A stretch of DNA of 64,000 bases from Leifsonia xyli subsp. xyli str. CTCB07 (lineage in GTDB: Bacteria > Actinomycetota > Actinomycetes > Actinomycetales > Microbacteriaceae): the NCBI RefSeq assembly GCF_000007665.1, contig NC_006087.1, positions 124,001 through 188,000 of the forward strand. Direction: 5' to 3'. Both the position numbers and the translations under genes were made by a program. Under the pieces are notes generated by a model, which did no database searches, had not been told where the DNA came from, and saw only the letters and a list, made by a program, of their open reading frames with translations. Shown here piece after piece: positions 25,794 to 34,962 of the stretch; position 1 is the first letter of the stretch, and the number at the start of each line of letters is the position of its first letter.

Positions 25794-25968
25794 TGAGCCT
25801 GGCAAGGCGCAGACGAGCGCGCGGTGTGAGAGCAGCGTTAACGTGGGACACGAAGGCCTCCTGGATCGTGAAGCGGTTGAACTGAACAGCTCCACTTCAC
25901 AACCGGAGGCCCTCGCCCCTCAACTCCTCACGACCGTATCGCCGAAACAACCCCCCTGGACATCACAC
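25794..25968 (-). mobile_element. IS481-like element, 175-base left-end remnant
   Basis: This segment is the reverse complement of the first 175 bases of the full element at 31919. It ends outward with CATCACAC, the IS terminus, directly followed by CTAG at 25969-25972, the same four bases that flank the full copy. The inner side breaks at the codon region for the transposase N-terminus, and the rest of the element is absent. It truncates the integrase gene on its left. Confidence 0.9.
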
Positions 25969-26127
25969 CTAGGGCGTCTGGCCGGTTGCCGGTTCGCCCG
26001 CCAGCGCTCGCTCTCCTCCGGTTCCGACCGGTGACGGAAACGGAGGAGATTCGCAAGGGTATCGGTGGGAACTCCTGCGTCAGGCTCGTTGCTGTCGCGC
26101 TCTCCCCGGGTGCGGAAGAATGGGTCC

Positions 26128-27045
26128 ATGCTCGAACCCGCCTCCACTGAATCCGATGTCAGAACAGCCGCGGACTCAGCGGACACGGTGCCGCTCTGGC
26201 ATCCCGGCGCACCCGACACGGTCGTGTGCGCCGACAACGTGAGCGTTGTGACCGCTCTGCCGGACGGCGCCTTCCGGCTCATCTACCTCGACCCGCCGTT
26301 CAACACCGGACGTCCGCAGGCGCGGCAGCAGACCACGTCCGTGCGCTCCGAGGGAGGCAGCGTGATCGGGTTCAAAGGCCGCAGCTATGAGCGGATCAAG
26401 GGCGATTTGCTCAGCTTCGACGACCGCTTCGACGACTACTGGCAGTTTCTGGAGCCGCGCCTGATCGAAGCGTGGCGGCTCCTGGCCGACGACGGCACGC
26501 TGTACCTCCACCTCGACTACCGCGAGGCCCACTACGCGAAGGTGCTCCTGGACGCGCTGTTCGGCCGCGAATGCTTCCTGAACGAGATCGTCTGGGCCTA
26601 CGACTACGGGGCGAAGGCCAAGAACCGCTGGCCCGCCAAGCACGACACCATCCTCGTCTACGTGAAAAACCCGCGCGGCTACTTCTTCGACTCCGCAGCT
26701 GTCGACCGGGAGCCGTACATGGCGCCCGGGCTGGTCACGCCGGAGAAGGCTGAGCTCGGCAAGCTGCCGACCGATGTCTGGTGGCACACGATCGTGTCGC
26801 CGACCGGGCGGGAGAAGACTGGGTACCCGACGCAGAAGCCGGAGGGCATCCTGCGCCGCATCGTGCAGGCCTCCAGCCGCGAGGGCGACTGGGTGCTCGA
26901 CTTCTTCGCCGGCAGCGGAACGACGGGCGCGGTCGCGGCCGGGCTGGGCCGGCGCTTCTTGCTGGTCGACAGCAGTCCGGACGCTTTGGCGGTGATGCGT
27001 GAGCGATTCGCCGCCGCAGTGAGCCCGGTGCGGTTCGTCGGCTGA
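26128..27045 (+). CDS. orphan site-specific DNA methyltransferase (beta-type N6-adenine/N4-cytosine)
   Basis: Transfers methyl from S-adenosylmethionine to an amino group in DNA. The order of motifs is catalytic IV (RLIYLDPPFNTG, about residue 55) first and SAM-binding I (LDFFAGSGTTGAVAAGLG, about residue 275) near the end, so it is the beta class. The target recognition region lies between them. The motif DPPF with this order is most common in N6-adenine enzymes. The start ATG 26128 is chosen because the protein body begins there; the frame is open to 26065. No restriction endonuclease is next to it, so it is an orphan. It sits 155 bases after an IS remnant but its codon use looks native. 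Confidence 0.87.
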   Translation: MLEPASTESDVRTAADSADTVPLWHPGAPDTVVCADNVSVVTALPDGAFRLIYLDPPFNTGRPQARQQTTSVRSEGGSVIGFKGRSYERIKGDLLSFDDRFDDYWQFLEPRLIEAWRLLADDGTLYLHLDYREAHYAKVLLDALFGRECFLNEIVWAYDYGAKAKNRWPAKHDTILVYVKNPRGYFFDSAAVDREPYMAPGLVTPEKAELGKLPTDVWWHTIVSPTGREKTGYPTQKPEGILRRIVQASSREGDWVLDFFAGSGTTGAVAAGLGRRFLLVDSSPDALAVMRERFAAAVSPVRFVG

Positions 27046-27098
27046 TCGCGGACGGTGTCCTGGCGATTCACGGTCCGCCTGTGGGAGGGTGGGTGACT

Positions 27099-27923
27099 AT
27101 GCGAACTAAGCTTCGCGTCCTGCCTTTCCTCGTGGGCGCACTCGGATGCGCGGTCGCATTCGCCGGCGTCTATCTCCTGTTCGTCCGCAGCTACATCGGC
27201 CAGGTGATCGATGAGAGCGCCTTCACCGGGGCGGATGTCTGGAAGGGCGATCTGATCGAATTCGCCTCCACCTTTCTGGAGGTCCTGCCGGTCGTGGCCG
27301 TCGTCATCGGGGTTGTGACCGCGATCGCCATCGTGGCCGTCCGACGCAACGGCACGGTTTTCGCCGTGGCTGTCGGCGCCGCGCTGGCGGCCAATGTGTG
27401 TACGCAGGTGCTGAAGTACGCCATCCTGTCCCGTCTGGAGAAGGGTGTGGACATCGGCCTCGCCAACTCCCTGCCCTCCGGTCACACCTCCGTCGCCGGT
27501 TCGGCCGCGCTGGTGGTGTTCCTCGTCACCGCCCCAGCATACCGGCCCCTCGCGGCCGTTATCGGTTCGGTCTTCACGATCGTCGCCGGTGCTTCGACAC
27601 TGGTCGAGCAGTGGCACCGGCCGAGCGATGTGGTGGCCGCGATGCTGGTGATCGCCTTCTGGGGGTGCGTCGCCGGGGTCGTCCTCGCGGTGCTACGGCT
27701 TCCTCCGGCCGACCCGCCCGTACGCTCGAAGCTGTTGCCGCTGCTCTCGATCGCCGTGGTCTGTGCGGTCGCCGCGGTCATTGCGCTGGCCGCGACCTAC
27801 TTCTCGGCGCAGGCGGGCTCGGAGCACCTGTTCATCGCCTACGCCGGTAGCGTCGCTGCGATCGTGACGACGGGATTCCTCATCGCCGTCGTCGGGAACC
27901 GGCTCTATCGCGCGCTGGCCTGA
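27099..27923 (+). CDS. PAP2-family membrane phosphatase
   Basis: Likely removes phosphate from a lipid phosphate or diphosphate at the membrane. The product of about 274 residues has about six helices. The PAP2 catalytic motifs are SLPSGHTSVAG (about residue 125) and VEQWHRPSDVVAAML (about residue 170) with both catalytic histidines; the first lysine-containing motif is weak (YAILSRLEKG). ATG 27099 follows GGAGGG at suitable distance; GTG 27093 and 27081 are in-frame alternatives. The substrate, for example undecaprenyl diphosphate or phosphatidate, cannot be told. Confidence 0.83.
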   Translation: MRTKLRVLPFLVGALGCAVAFAGVYLLFVRSYIGQVIDESAFTGADVWKGDLIEFASTFLEVLPVVAVVIGVVTAIAIVAVRRNGTVFAVAVGAALAANVCTQVLKYAILSRLEKGVDIGLANSLPSGHTSVAGSAALVVFLVTAPAYRPLAAVIGSVFTIVAGASTLVEQWHRPSDVVAAMLVIAFWGCVAGVVLAVLRLPPADPPVRSKLLPLLSIAVVCAVAAVIALAATYFSAQAGSEHLFIAYAGSVAAIVTTGFLIAVVGNRLYRALA

Positions 27924-27993
27924 TCTGCTGGCGGGGCAGCGCCCCCGGGCGGCCCCGAACACGGGCGATGAGCACGACTGCGGAGTCCGCTCG

Positions 27994-29379
27994 GTGACAG
28001 ACTGGGGTTCGCAGCCCTCCCGGCCGGGCGGGGCGCTCACCGGAACGGAGGTCCGAGTGCCCGTCATCGTCCTCATCGGTTTCGCCGCTGTCGTTCTCTG
28101 GTCTCTCGTCGCGCGCCGCTTCGAGCGCACCGGCATCGCCGGCCCGGCCGCGCTCGCCGCGCTCGGGGCGATCGTCGTCCTCGTCGATGTGCCCGCGTTC
28201 ACGGCGGCCATCGACAGCGACATCGCCGAGCGCGTCGTGGAGCTGATCCTGGCGGTTCTGCTCTTCGTGGACGCCTGCGAGGTGCGTGGCGGTCTCTTCG
28301 GCGGCAAAGGCCGCTCTCTCGTGCGGCTGGTGCTCATCGCGCTGCCGCTCTCGCTCGCGCTGCTGGTGGTCGTCGGGGCGTGGCTGCTGCCCACGACCGG
28401 GATCTTCGTGCTTGTCGTCATCGCCTGCATCGTGATGCCCATCGACTTCGCTCCGGTGACGGCCCTCCTGCGCTCGCAGCTCATCCCGGCCCGCGTGCGC
28501 CGCATCCTCAACGTCGAGAGCGGCTACAACGACGGCCTGATCTCACCGGTGTTCGGGATGTCGCTGGCCGTCGCCGTCGCTCTGCCCGCCCTCATCCGCA
28601 TCGTCGACACGGGGAACGAGGCCGGGGTGGACGGGAAGCACCTCGAGAAGGGCATCGCGGACTTCCTGCAGGCGTTCTTGGGAGCAGTCCCCGCCACGGT
28701 CTTCGCGATCGTCGTCGGCCTGGTCGTCGGCGGAGCGCTCGGGTTCCTCACCCACTGGACATCCCGCCGCGGCTGGGCGGACGCCACCGGTATCCGGTTC
28801 GTCACGCTGCTCGCACCGCTGCTCGCGTTCGGCGTCGCGACGCTGCCCGGCATCGGCGCCAACGGGTTCGTCGCGGCGTTCGTGGCTGGTGTCGTCTTCC
28901 GCGTGGCCCGGATGCGGAAGAGCGGGATGCGCTCGGTGCCGAACGAGGAACTGCTGCTGGTGGAGGAGGCGAGCACGGTCGCGGCCAACTTCGTCTGGTT
29001 CATCCTGGGCGGGATGATGACTGCTGTGACCGTGGCGGGGATCGACGGGCGGCTGGTGGTCATCGCGCTGCTGGCGCTCACGGTCTTCCGGGCGCTGCCG
29101 GTCTTCCTCGCGATGCTCGGCTCACCGCTCGGCTGGCGCGATCGCACTTTTCTCGGGCTGATCGGGCCGCGGGGCACCACGTCGATCGTGTTCGGCCTCC
29201 TCGCCTTCAACCAGCTGCCGGAGGGGGACGGAAAGAGCATCCTGAGCGTGACGGCGCTCACCGTGGTGGGCAGCATCCTGCTGCACGGTGTCGTGGCGCC
29301 GCTCGTTCTGCGGCGGCTCCCGGACGGCGGCCATCGTGAGCGCTCGGCGGGCTACTCGCCTGCCGTCTGTGGGCGCTGA
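27994..29379 (+). CDS. CPA1-type cation:proton antiporter
   Basis: Membrane antiporter, probably Na+ or K+ against H+. The 461-residue product has about 12 hydrophobic helices. The family core is visible: IVMPIDFAPVTALLR in the fourth to fifth helices and NVESGYNDGLISPVF with the ion-binding Asp-Gly region, later LIGPRGTTSIVFGLL. GTG 27994 is the likely start; GTG near 28060 would remove about 22 residues before the first helix. It ends overlapping by 28 bases the end of the broken MFS gene on the other strand. Confidence 0.82.
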   Translation: MTDWGSQPSRPGGALTGTEVRVPVIVLIGFAAVVLWSLVARRFERTGIAGPAALAALGAIVVLVDVPAFTAAIDSDIAERVVELILAVLLFVDACEVRGGLFGGKGRSLVRLVLIALPLSLALLVVVGAWLLPTTGIFVLVVIACIVMPIDFAPVTALLRSQLIPARVRRILNVESGYNDGLISPVFGMSLAVAVALPALIRIVDTGNEAGVDGKHLEKGIADFLQAFLGAVPATVFAIVVGLVVGGALGFLTHWTSRRGWADATGIRFVTLLAPLLAFGVATLPGIGANGFVAAFVAGVVFRVARMRKSGMRSVPNEELLLVEEASTVAANFVWFILGGMMTAVTVAGIDGRLVVIALLALTVFRALPVFLAMLGSPLGWRDRTFLGLIGPRGTTSIVFGLLAFNQLPEGDGKSILSVTALTVVGSILLHGVVAPLVLRRLPDGGHRERSAGYSPAVCGR

Positions 29380-31215
29380 GCGCGCACCGAGGCGGTGTCG
29401 GCACCGGGCTCGACCAGCGCACCGAACGTCTCCGCGGCGCGGTTCGCGAGGACGCCGGTATCCGCCTGCTCCTCCTGTTCGCGTTCGGTCGCGTTCTTCT
29501 CGGCTTGGGCGTCCGAGGCTTCCTGCAGCGCCGATTTGGCCCGCAAGGCGGGGTCCGGAAGAACAGCGACAGAGCGAAGGCGATCAGCACGACGATGAGC
29601 CCGACCCAGTAGACCGTGACCGCCGAGGCGTTGAAGCCTCGGAGGAACGGCTTCGAGAGCCGCGGGTCGGCCTTGGTGAGGAAGGAGGTGTCGTCGATCT
29701 CCGAGGTGTTCGCGCTGCTCGCAGAGGATTTCTTGAGCTGTGCTTGGACCTCGGGCACAGCGCTCTCGACCACGGTTTTGCGCGCTTCGGCGTTCGAGAA
29801 ATCGATCGGCGCGGCCGGGACCTTCTGCTCGGCGATGTCCAGCGGGACGCCCTGCGCGACGAGCTGCTTCACGCCCGCTGCGCGCGCCCCTGCCTGGGCG
29901 TTCTTCTCAAGCGGTTCCACGATCCGGTTGTAGATCTTGTCCATGATTCCCTTGTTCGCCGGGGCGTTCGCCACCGAGGGGTCGAGGGTGGCGTCGAGGG
30001 CGTTAGACAGGGTCGACGTGGTGGCGAGTGAGTTTTGCAGGTTCGTCGGGAAAACCGTGAACAGCAGGGAGAGCAGCACCGCAGTTCCCAGCGTTCCGCC
30101 GATCTGGCGGAAGAATGTGGAGGCGCTGGTCGCGACGCCGATGTCCTTCGGGCCGACCGAGTTCTGGCTGGCGATCGTGAGCGTTTGCATCAGCTGGCCG
30201 AGTCCAAGGCCGATGAGGAGCATTGCGCCCGCCATGAACCAGTACGAGCTGTCGTACTCGAGGAACGTCAGGTACAGGAAGCCGCCCGCGAGCATCGCCG
30301 TTCCGATGATCGGGAACTGCCGGTAGCGGCCGGTGCGGCTGATGATCTGGCCGGAGGCGATCGAGGAGATCATGAGGCCGAGGATCATCGCCAGCATCTG
30401 GAGGCCGGACTCGGTCGGGTTCGCGCCGAGCACGAGTTGCAGGTAGAGCGGGATGGTCAGCATCGCCCCGAACATCCCGAAGCCGACGAACACGCCCATG
30501 ACGGTCGCCATCGAGAAGGTGGAGGAGCGGAACAGCGTCAGCGGGATGAGCGCATCGTCCTTCATTCCCAGCTCGATGAGGATGAACGCGAGGATGCCGA
30601 TGGCGCCGATCGCGTAGAAGGCGATCGCACCAGCGCTGTCCCAGCCCCAGTTGCGGCCCTCTTCGGCCACCACCAGCAGCGGGACCAGGGCGACGATGAC
30701 CGCGGCGGCGCCCCACCAGTCGATGCGCACCGATGCGGGTGCGTTCTTCGGCAGGTGCAGGAAGCGGATCACCATGAACAGCGCGAGGATGCCGATCGGC
30801 ACATTGATGAGGAACACCCAGCGCCAGCCGGCGATCCGGAGGATCTGGTCGGCGCCGGCGAAGAGGCTGCCGACCAGGGGGCCGATCAGCGAGGAGACGC
30901 CGAAGACGGCGAGGAAGTAGCCCTGGTATTTGGCGCGGTTCGCGCGGGGCGAGCATATCGCCCATGATCGCGAGCGGCATCGACATCAGGCCGCCGGCGC
31001 CGAGGCCCTGGATCGCGCGGAATGCGGCCAGCTTGATCATCGAATTCGAGAAGGAGGCCGCGAACGACCCGAGGATGAAGACGACGATGGCGAAGATGAA
31101 CAGCGGGCGACGGCCGAAGATGTCGGACAGCTTGCCGTAGATCGGGGTCGCGATCGTGGAGACGATGAGGTGAGCCGTGGTCACCCAGGCCTGCTGGCTG
31201 AGGCCGTGCAGGTCG
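29352..31215 (-). pseudogene. MFS drug transporter of the EmrB/QacA (DHA2) type, broken
   Basis: Would be a 14-helix proton-driven exporter. The remains start, on the minus strand, inside the family (DDLHGLSQQAWVTTAHLIVST, then GKLSDIFGRRPLFIFAIVVF), so the first helix and start codon are gone. Frame one runs to GDMLAPREP. Near 30940 an extra base shifts the frame: AKYQGYFLAVFGVSSLIG and the rest (VFLINVPIGILAL...) follow in a second frame. Near 29553 a one-base loss shifts it again, and the C-terminal tail (LRAKSALQEASDAQAEKN) ends at 29352. The 5' end is joined head to head to a truncated aldo-keto reductase at about 31210. Confidence 0.88.
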
Positions 31216-31918
31216 TCATCCAGTCCAAGGCGGGCATCCGGGACGGTTTCTTCGATTTCTCGCGCGAGCACATTCTGACGACTGTCGACGAGTCGCTCGC
31301 GGCCCTGAACACCGACTACCTCGACATCCTGCTGCTGCACCGGCCCGACACGCTCGTCGAGCCGGAGGAGGTCGAGGCGGCGTTCGACCGGCTTGAGGAG
31401 TCGGGCAAGGTGCGGGCGTTCGGCGTCTCCAACCACACGCCCGGCCAGGTGGAACTGCTGAAGCGCTGGGTGCGGCAGCCGCTGTTGGTGAACCAGGTGC
31501 AGCTGAGCCTCACGCACGCGCCGATCATCGCGCAGGGCGTCGCCGCCAACATGGCCGGCCTCGACCAGTCCGCCGACCGCGACAACGGCATCCTCGACTA
31601 CGCCCGGCTGAACGACATCACGCTGCAAGCGTGGTCGCCGTTCCAGAAGGGCTTCTTCGACGGTGTCTTCCTGGGCGACCGTGAGCACTACGCCGAGCTG
31701 AACGACGCACTGGACGACCTGGCCGCCCGGTACGGCGTCACCCCGATCGGTGTCGCCGTCGCGTCGCCTGGATCACCCGTAACCCCGCCCGGATGCAGGT
31801 CGTGCTCGGCACCACCGACGCCGGACGTGTCGCCGAGTCGGCGGCCGGCTCCGACCTGCCGCTGACCCGGGAAGAGTGGTATCGCCTGTTCCGGGCCGCC
31901 GGTCACACCCTCTTCTAG
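31209..31918 (+). pseudogene. aldo/keto reductase, 5' truncated and frameshifted
   Basis: NADP-dependent oxidoreductase of the YdhF-like type. The N-terminal third, with the catalytic aspartate and tyrosine, is missing: the frame starts at VVIQSKAGIRDGFFDFS. It continues well through LNTDYLDILLLHRPDTLVEP, GKVRAFGVSNHTPGQVELL, QVQLSLTHAPI and ITLQAWSPFQKGFF. Near 31763 (VAVA) the frame breaks; WITRNPARMQVVLGTTD and the end LTREEWYRLFRAAGHTLF are in another frame and stop at TAG 31916-31918. That stop is part of the CTAG at which the IS481-like element is inserted. Confidence 0.88.
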
Positions 31919-33030
31919 GTGTGATGTCCAGGGGGGTTGTTTCGGCGATACGGTCGTGAGGAGTTGAGGGGCGAGGGCCTCCGGTTGTGAAGTGGAGCTG
32001 TTCAGTTCAACCGCTTCACGATCCAGGAGGCCTTCGTGTCCCACGTTAACGCTGCTCTCACACCGCGCGCTCGTCTGCGCCTTGCCAGGCTCATCGTCGA
32101 GGACCATTGGCTGGTCTCCGTCGCAGCGAAGATGTTTATGGTCTCGCCCGTTACCGCGCGGAAATGGGCGGCGAGGTTCCGCGCCGAAGGCACGGGAGGG
32201 ATGACCGACCGGTCTAGCCGCCCACGATCGATGCCAACGCGGACGCCGTTGCCCGTGCTCAAGCGGATCGTGCGGGCGAGGTGGCGACGACGCCTGGGGC
32301 CGGTGCAGATCGCCGGCGAGCTTGGCCTTCCCGCCTCGACCGTCCACGCCGTCCTGGTGTGCTGCCGCATCAACCGGCTCTGCACCATTGATCGGGTCAC
32401 GGGCGAGCCGATCCGTCGCTACGAGCACGACCACCCTGGATCGCTGATCCATGTCGACGTGACGAAGTTCGGCAACATCCCCAACGGCGGCGGCTGACGA
32501 TTCGTCGGCCGCGTCCAGGGCGAACGCAACCGGGAAGCGACCGCCACCCGCACGAAGAGCAGGAACCACCGCTACGAGCCACGGTTGGGCACCGCGTTCG
32601 TCTACACGATCATCGACGACCACTCCCGCGTCGCCTACGCCGAGATCTGCTCCGACGAGAAGGCGGACACCGCGATCGGTGTCCTGCGGCGTGCTGTCGC
32701 CTGGTTCGCCGACCGGGATGTCAGCGTCGAACTCGTCCTCTCGGACAACGGCTCCGCCTACAAGTCCTACGCCTGGCGAGACGCCTGCACAGAGCTCGGG
32801 ATCAGGGCGAAGAAGACCCGACCATACCGACCACAGACCAACGGGAAGATCGAACGCTTCCACCGCACACTCGCCGACGGCTGGGCCTACGCCCGGTTCT
32901 ATGGTTCAGAGGCCGAACGACGAGAAGCACTCCCCGGCTGGCCCCACTTCTACAATCATCACCAGCACCACTCCGCCATCAGAGCCCCACCCATTAGCAG
33001 AATCGACAACAACCTCCCTGGACATCACAC
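31919..33030 (+). mobile_element. IS481-like insertion sequence, full length
   Basis: About 1,112 bases bounded by imperfect inverted repeats. The left end reads GTGTGATGTCCAGGG and continues GGTTGTT; the inverted right end is the same with one difference. CTAG stands on both sides (31915-31918 and 33031-33034), a four-base target duplication or target site. It contains one transposase gene, read left to right, interrupted by a TGA. Two truncated copies of its left end lie at 25794-25968 and 37838-38234, both in the opposite orientation. Confidence 0.93.
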
Positions 33031-33034
33031 CTAG
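32036..33034 (+). pseudogene. IS481-family transposase with internal TGA
   Basis: The frame begins at GTG 32036 (SHVNAALTPRARLRLARLIV) with a helix-turn-helix region (LVSVAAKMFMVSPVTARKWAARF). The DDE catalytic core follows: first Asp in HVDVTKFGNIPNGGG, second Asp in LVLSDNGSAYKS and Glu in RPQTNGKIERFHRTLADGW. After NIPNGGG, at 32495-32497, TGA replaces what the family has as Trp (GGGWR). Reading goes on in the same frame to the normal C-terminus PPISRIDNNLPGHHT, whose stop uses the right-flank CTAG. One point mutation has therefore inactivated an otherwise full gene. Confidence 0.92.
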
Positions 33035-33357
33035 GCCGCATACACGGACCGGACAGGTCCTGTACCCGTTCAGGTCTCCTGTCCGTTACGGAGAGCCGGA
33101 TGTTTCCACGGCACTCGGTTTTGTCCATGCTGTACATGCCTGATACAAAATTTATTACTCATTGTGGACAATCCGCCCCGACTGTCCCCGATTCGCAGAA
33201 GATCGCCAGGACGATCCCCCGACAGTGCAAGGATTTCGGCTTCCCGAACAGCGCCCGGCGATGGTGAACCCGTGGGGTCAGCCCAAGGAGCCGCGATCAT
33301 GATGCGGACCCCGAAAGCGGCGAGTTCCGCCAGCCACGAGGCGCTCGCACCCGAGCG
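33035..33357 (+). other. gap without a recognisable gene
   Basis: About 320 bases between the IS481-like element and the ROK gene. Composition changes from high GC to an AT-rich stretch near 33140-33170. Short frames exist on both strands. A minus-strand reading (LAAFGVRIMIAAPWADP near 33290) looks protein-like but is too short to name. It may be the remains of the gene that once followed the ROK kinase. Confidence 0.4.
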
Positions 33358-34242
33358 TCAGGCCACGAGGTCCGCAGCGAGGCTCAGCGCCCCCACGAGT
33401 CCGGAGGCGCACTCGAGGGCCGGGGCGACGAGCAGATCGCGGGGGTCGCCCGAGGCCAGTTGCGGCGGCCCGTAGCCACCCGCGATGGCAGACAGAGCCG
33501 GCCGGGTCCGCTCCAGCAGCCCGGGTGCGAGCATCACGCCACCGCCCAGCACCATCCGGTCGAGTCCCAGGGTGAACACCGTCGTCACCGCGAGCTGTGC
33601 GATGTAGTAGGCCAGGATGTCGAACGCTTCGTCGCGCAGATCGGTGGAGAACGAGGACGCGTCGGCCCCCCACCGGGCACTGACGGCCGGCCCGGCGGTC
33701 AGCCCTTCGAGGCAGTCGCCGTGGTATGGGCAGTTGCCCGCGAACCGATCGGCGGGGTGGCGCCGCACGAGAAGATGCCCCAGCTCCGGCCAGCCGTTCC
33801 CCGTCACCGGGCGGCCGTCCAGGATGAGCCCGACGCCGACGCCCGTGCCGATGGTCGTGTAGCCGAGATTGCGGGCGCCCTGCCCGGCTCCGGCGCGGAA
33901 TTCGCCGATGGCGGCGCCGGTGACATCGCTGACGAACGCAACCGGTGCGTTCGCGGCGGAGCGCACCGCGCCGAGCACGTCCGTATCGGCCCAGCCCGGC
34001 TTCGGGGTCGAGGTCACCCAGCCGAACCGAGACGAGGACGGATCGGCGTCGACCGGTCCGAAGGAGGCCACCCCCACGGCTTCGACAGGACCGACCTCGC
34101 GGAGGAAGTCGGCGATGCGGCCGAGCGTCTCCCCGGGTGTGGTCGTGGGGAACCGCCGAGTCTGTGCGGGCTCGGCCGGATTCCCCCGCTCCGCAACGCC
34201 GCAGACGATCTTCGTCCCTCCGGTCTCGATACCCGCGATCAT
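33358..34242 (-). CDS. ROK-family sugar kinase (fructokinase-like)
   Basis: Phosphorylates a sugar, probably fructose or a related hexose. The 294-residue product has the ATP-binding start MIAGIETGGTKIVCGV, the sugar-site and glycine-rich segment TIGTGVGVGLILDG, the block GWPELGHLLVRRHP and the zinc-binding pattern H-x-C-P-x-H-x-x-C (CPYHGDCLEGLTAGPAV) typical of the short bacterial fructokinases. ATG at 34242 is preceded by AGGGAGGATGG at good distance. No transporter partner remains next to it; the downstream side ends in the gap before the IS. Confidence 0.86.
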   Translation of the reverse strand: MIAGIETGGTKIVCGVAERGNPAEPAQTRRFPTTTPGETLGRIADFLREVGPVEAVGVASFGPVDADPSSSRFGWVTSTPKPGWADTDVLGAVRSAANAPVAFVSDVTGAAIGEFRAGAGQGARNLGYTTIGTGVGVGLILDGRPVTGNGWPELGHLLVRRHPADRFAGNCPYHGDCLEGLTAGPAVSARWGADASSFSTDLRDEAFDILAYYIAQLAVTTVFTLGLDRMVLGGGVMLAPGLLERTRPALSAIAGGYGPPQLASGDPRDLLVAPALECASGLVGALSLAADLVA

Positions 34243-34563
34243 CGGTCCACCATCCTCCCTTGTCCCAGCGGCGGATCCGCCGTCCCTAGTGAACGGTAGC
34301 CGACTCGCAGCCCGCGTCGGCACTCGGTCGCCGAACGGCGGACCGACGAGGAGACCTCTCCCCGGTTGGCTGGCCGAGCCAGGAGGGCCCATCGCACACC
34401 GTTGCGCGGACGGTGTCACACGCTGCCACCGATGGTGACGAGAGTGGTCTGTTTACCCTTCGAAGAAGAAGCACACCTGACCGGGTTTGGATCTTACGCG
34501 ACCGCATGTGTGGTCGGATATGACCCAACGCGTGGGACGGGGTTCGCCCGGGGACGACGAAAG

Positions 34564-34597
34564 GCCGCGCCCACGCATTGGGTTGCGTGGGCGCGGC
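34564..34597. terminator. strong hairpin, symmetric
   Basis: A perfect 14-base-pair stem (GCCGCGCCCACGCA with TGCGTGGGCGCGGC, six-base loop). It lies between the ROK gene and the low-GC secreted-protein locus. Its form suggests a terminator for the locus read from the right (minus strand), with CTTTCG after the stem in that direction. Confidence 0.7.
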
Positions 34598-34599
34598 GG

Positions 34600-34770
34600 T
34601 TTCGGCGTTCCCGGGTGTGTGGCGAAGCCGATCAGCCACAGGTAGACCTTCGAGATGAGGGGCAGGCCGAGGGCCTGGATGATCTGCGGCAGCACGAGGA
34701 CGAAGCCGAGGAAGGCGCTCGATCGGCCGAAGAAAAGGCTGATCTTTCGACCACCAGGAGCGCCTCCTAA
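34600..34770 (-). other. hydrophobic reading-frame fragment
   Basis: Directly after the TGA at 34771 the same minus frame continues through GRKISLFFGRSSAFLGFVLVLPQ and IIQALGLPLISKVYLWLIGFA, a run that could form two membrane helices, before reaching the hairpin. It has no good start codon and its GC content is high, unlike the locus just upstream. It may be the tail of a lost membrane protein. I do not recognise it. Confidence 0.3.
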
Positions 34771-34962
34771 TCAATTTCTCCAAAAAGTAACGGTAGGATT
34801 CAACACGGGATAGTTTGCGTCACACTGTGACGTTTGCTTATAAATCTTATTCACCGTCATAGAAAAGCACGGGTCACCCACATAGCCGATTTCAAAGGAA
34901 AAATCTTCACATGTTTTCATGGTGAACCTGTATACTGCAGACGACCCAGTGTACGCCTCAGC
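34771..34962 (-). pseudogene. in-frame continuation of the small secreted protein
   Basis: After TAA 34963 the same frame reads on for 63 codons to TGA 34771 with the same low GC and the same residue style (AEAYTGSSAVYRFT, then MKTCEDFSFEIGYVGD, PCFSMTVNKIYKQTSQ and NPTVTFWRN). It adds three cysteines. The simplest view is that a secreted protein of about 143 residues was broken by one nonsense change. The other view is a second small gene starting at ATG 34918-34920 (49 residues). No Shine-Dalgarno is seen before that ATG, which favours the first view. Confidence 0.5.

Noticed and set aside
33164..33475. 103-codon plus-strand frame after the IS481-like element
   Set aside because: It overlaps the end of the intact ROK gene in antisense and has low-complexity Ser/Arg/Ala composition.
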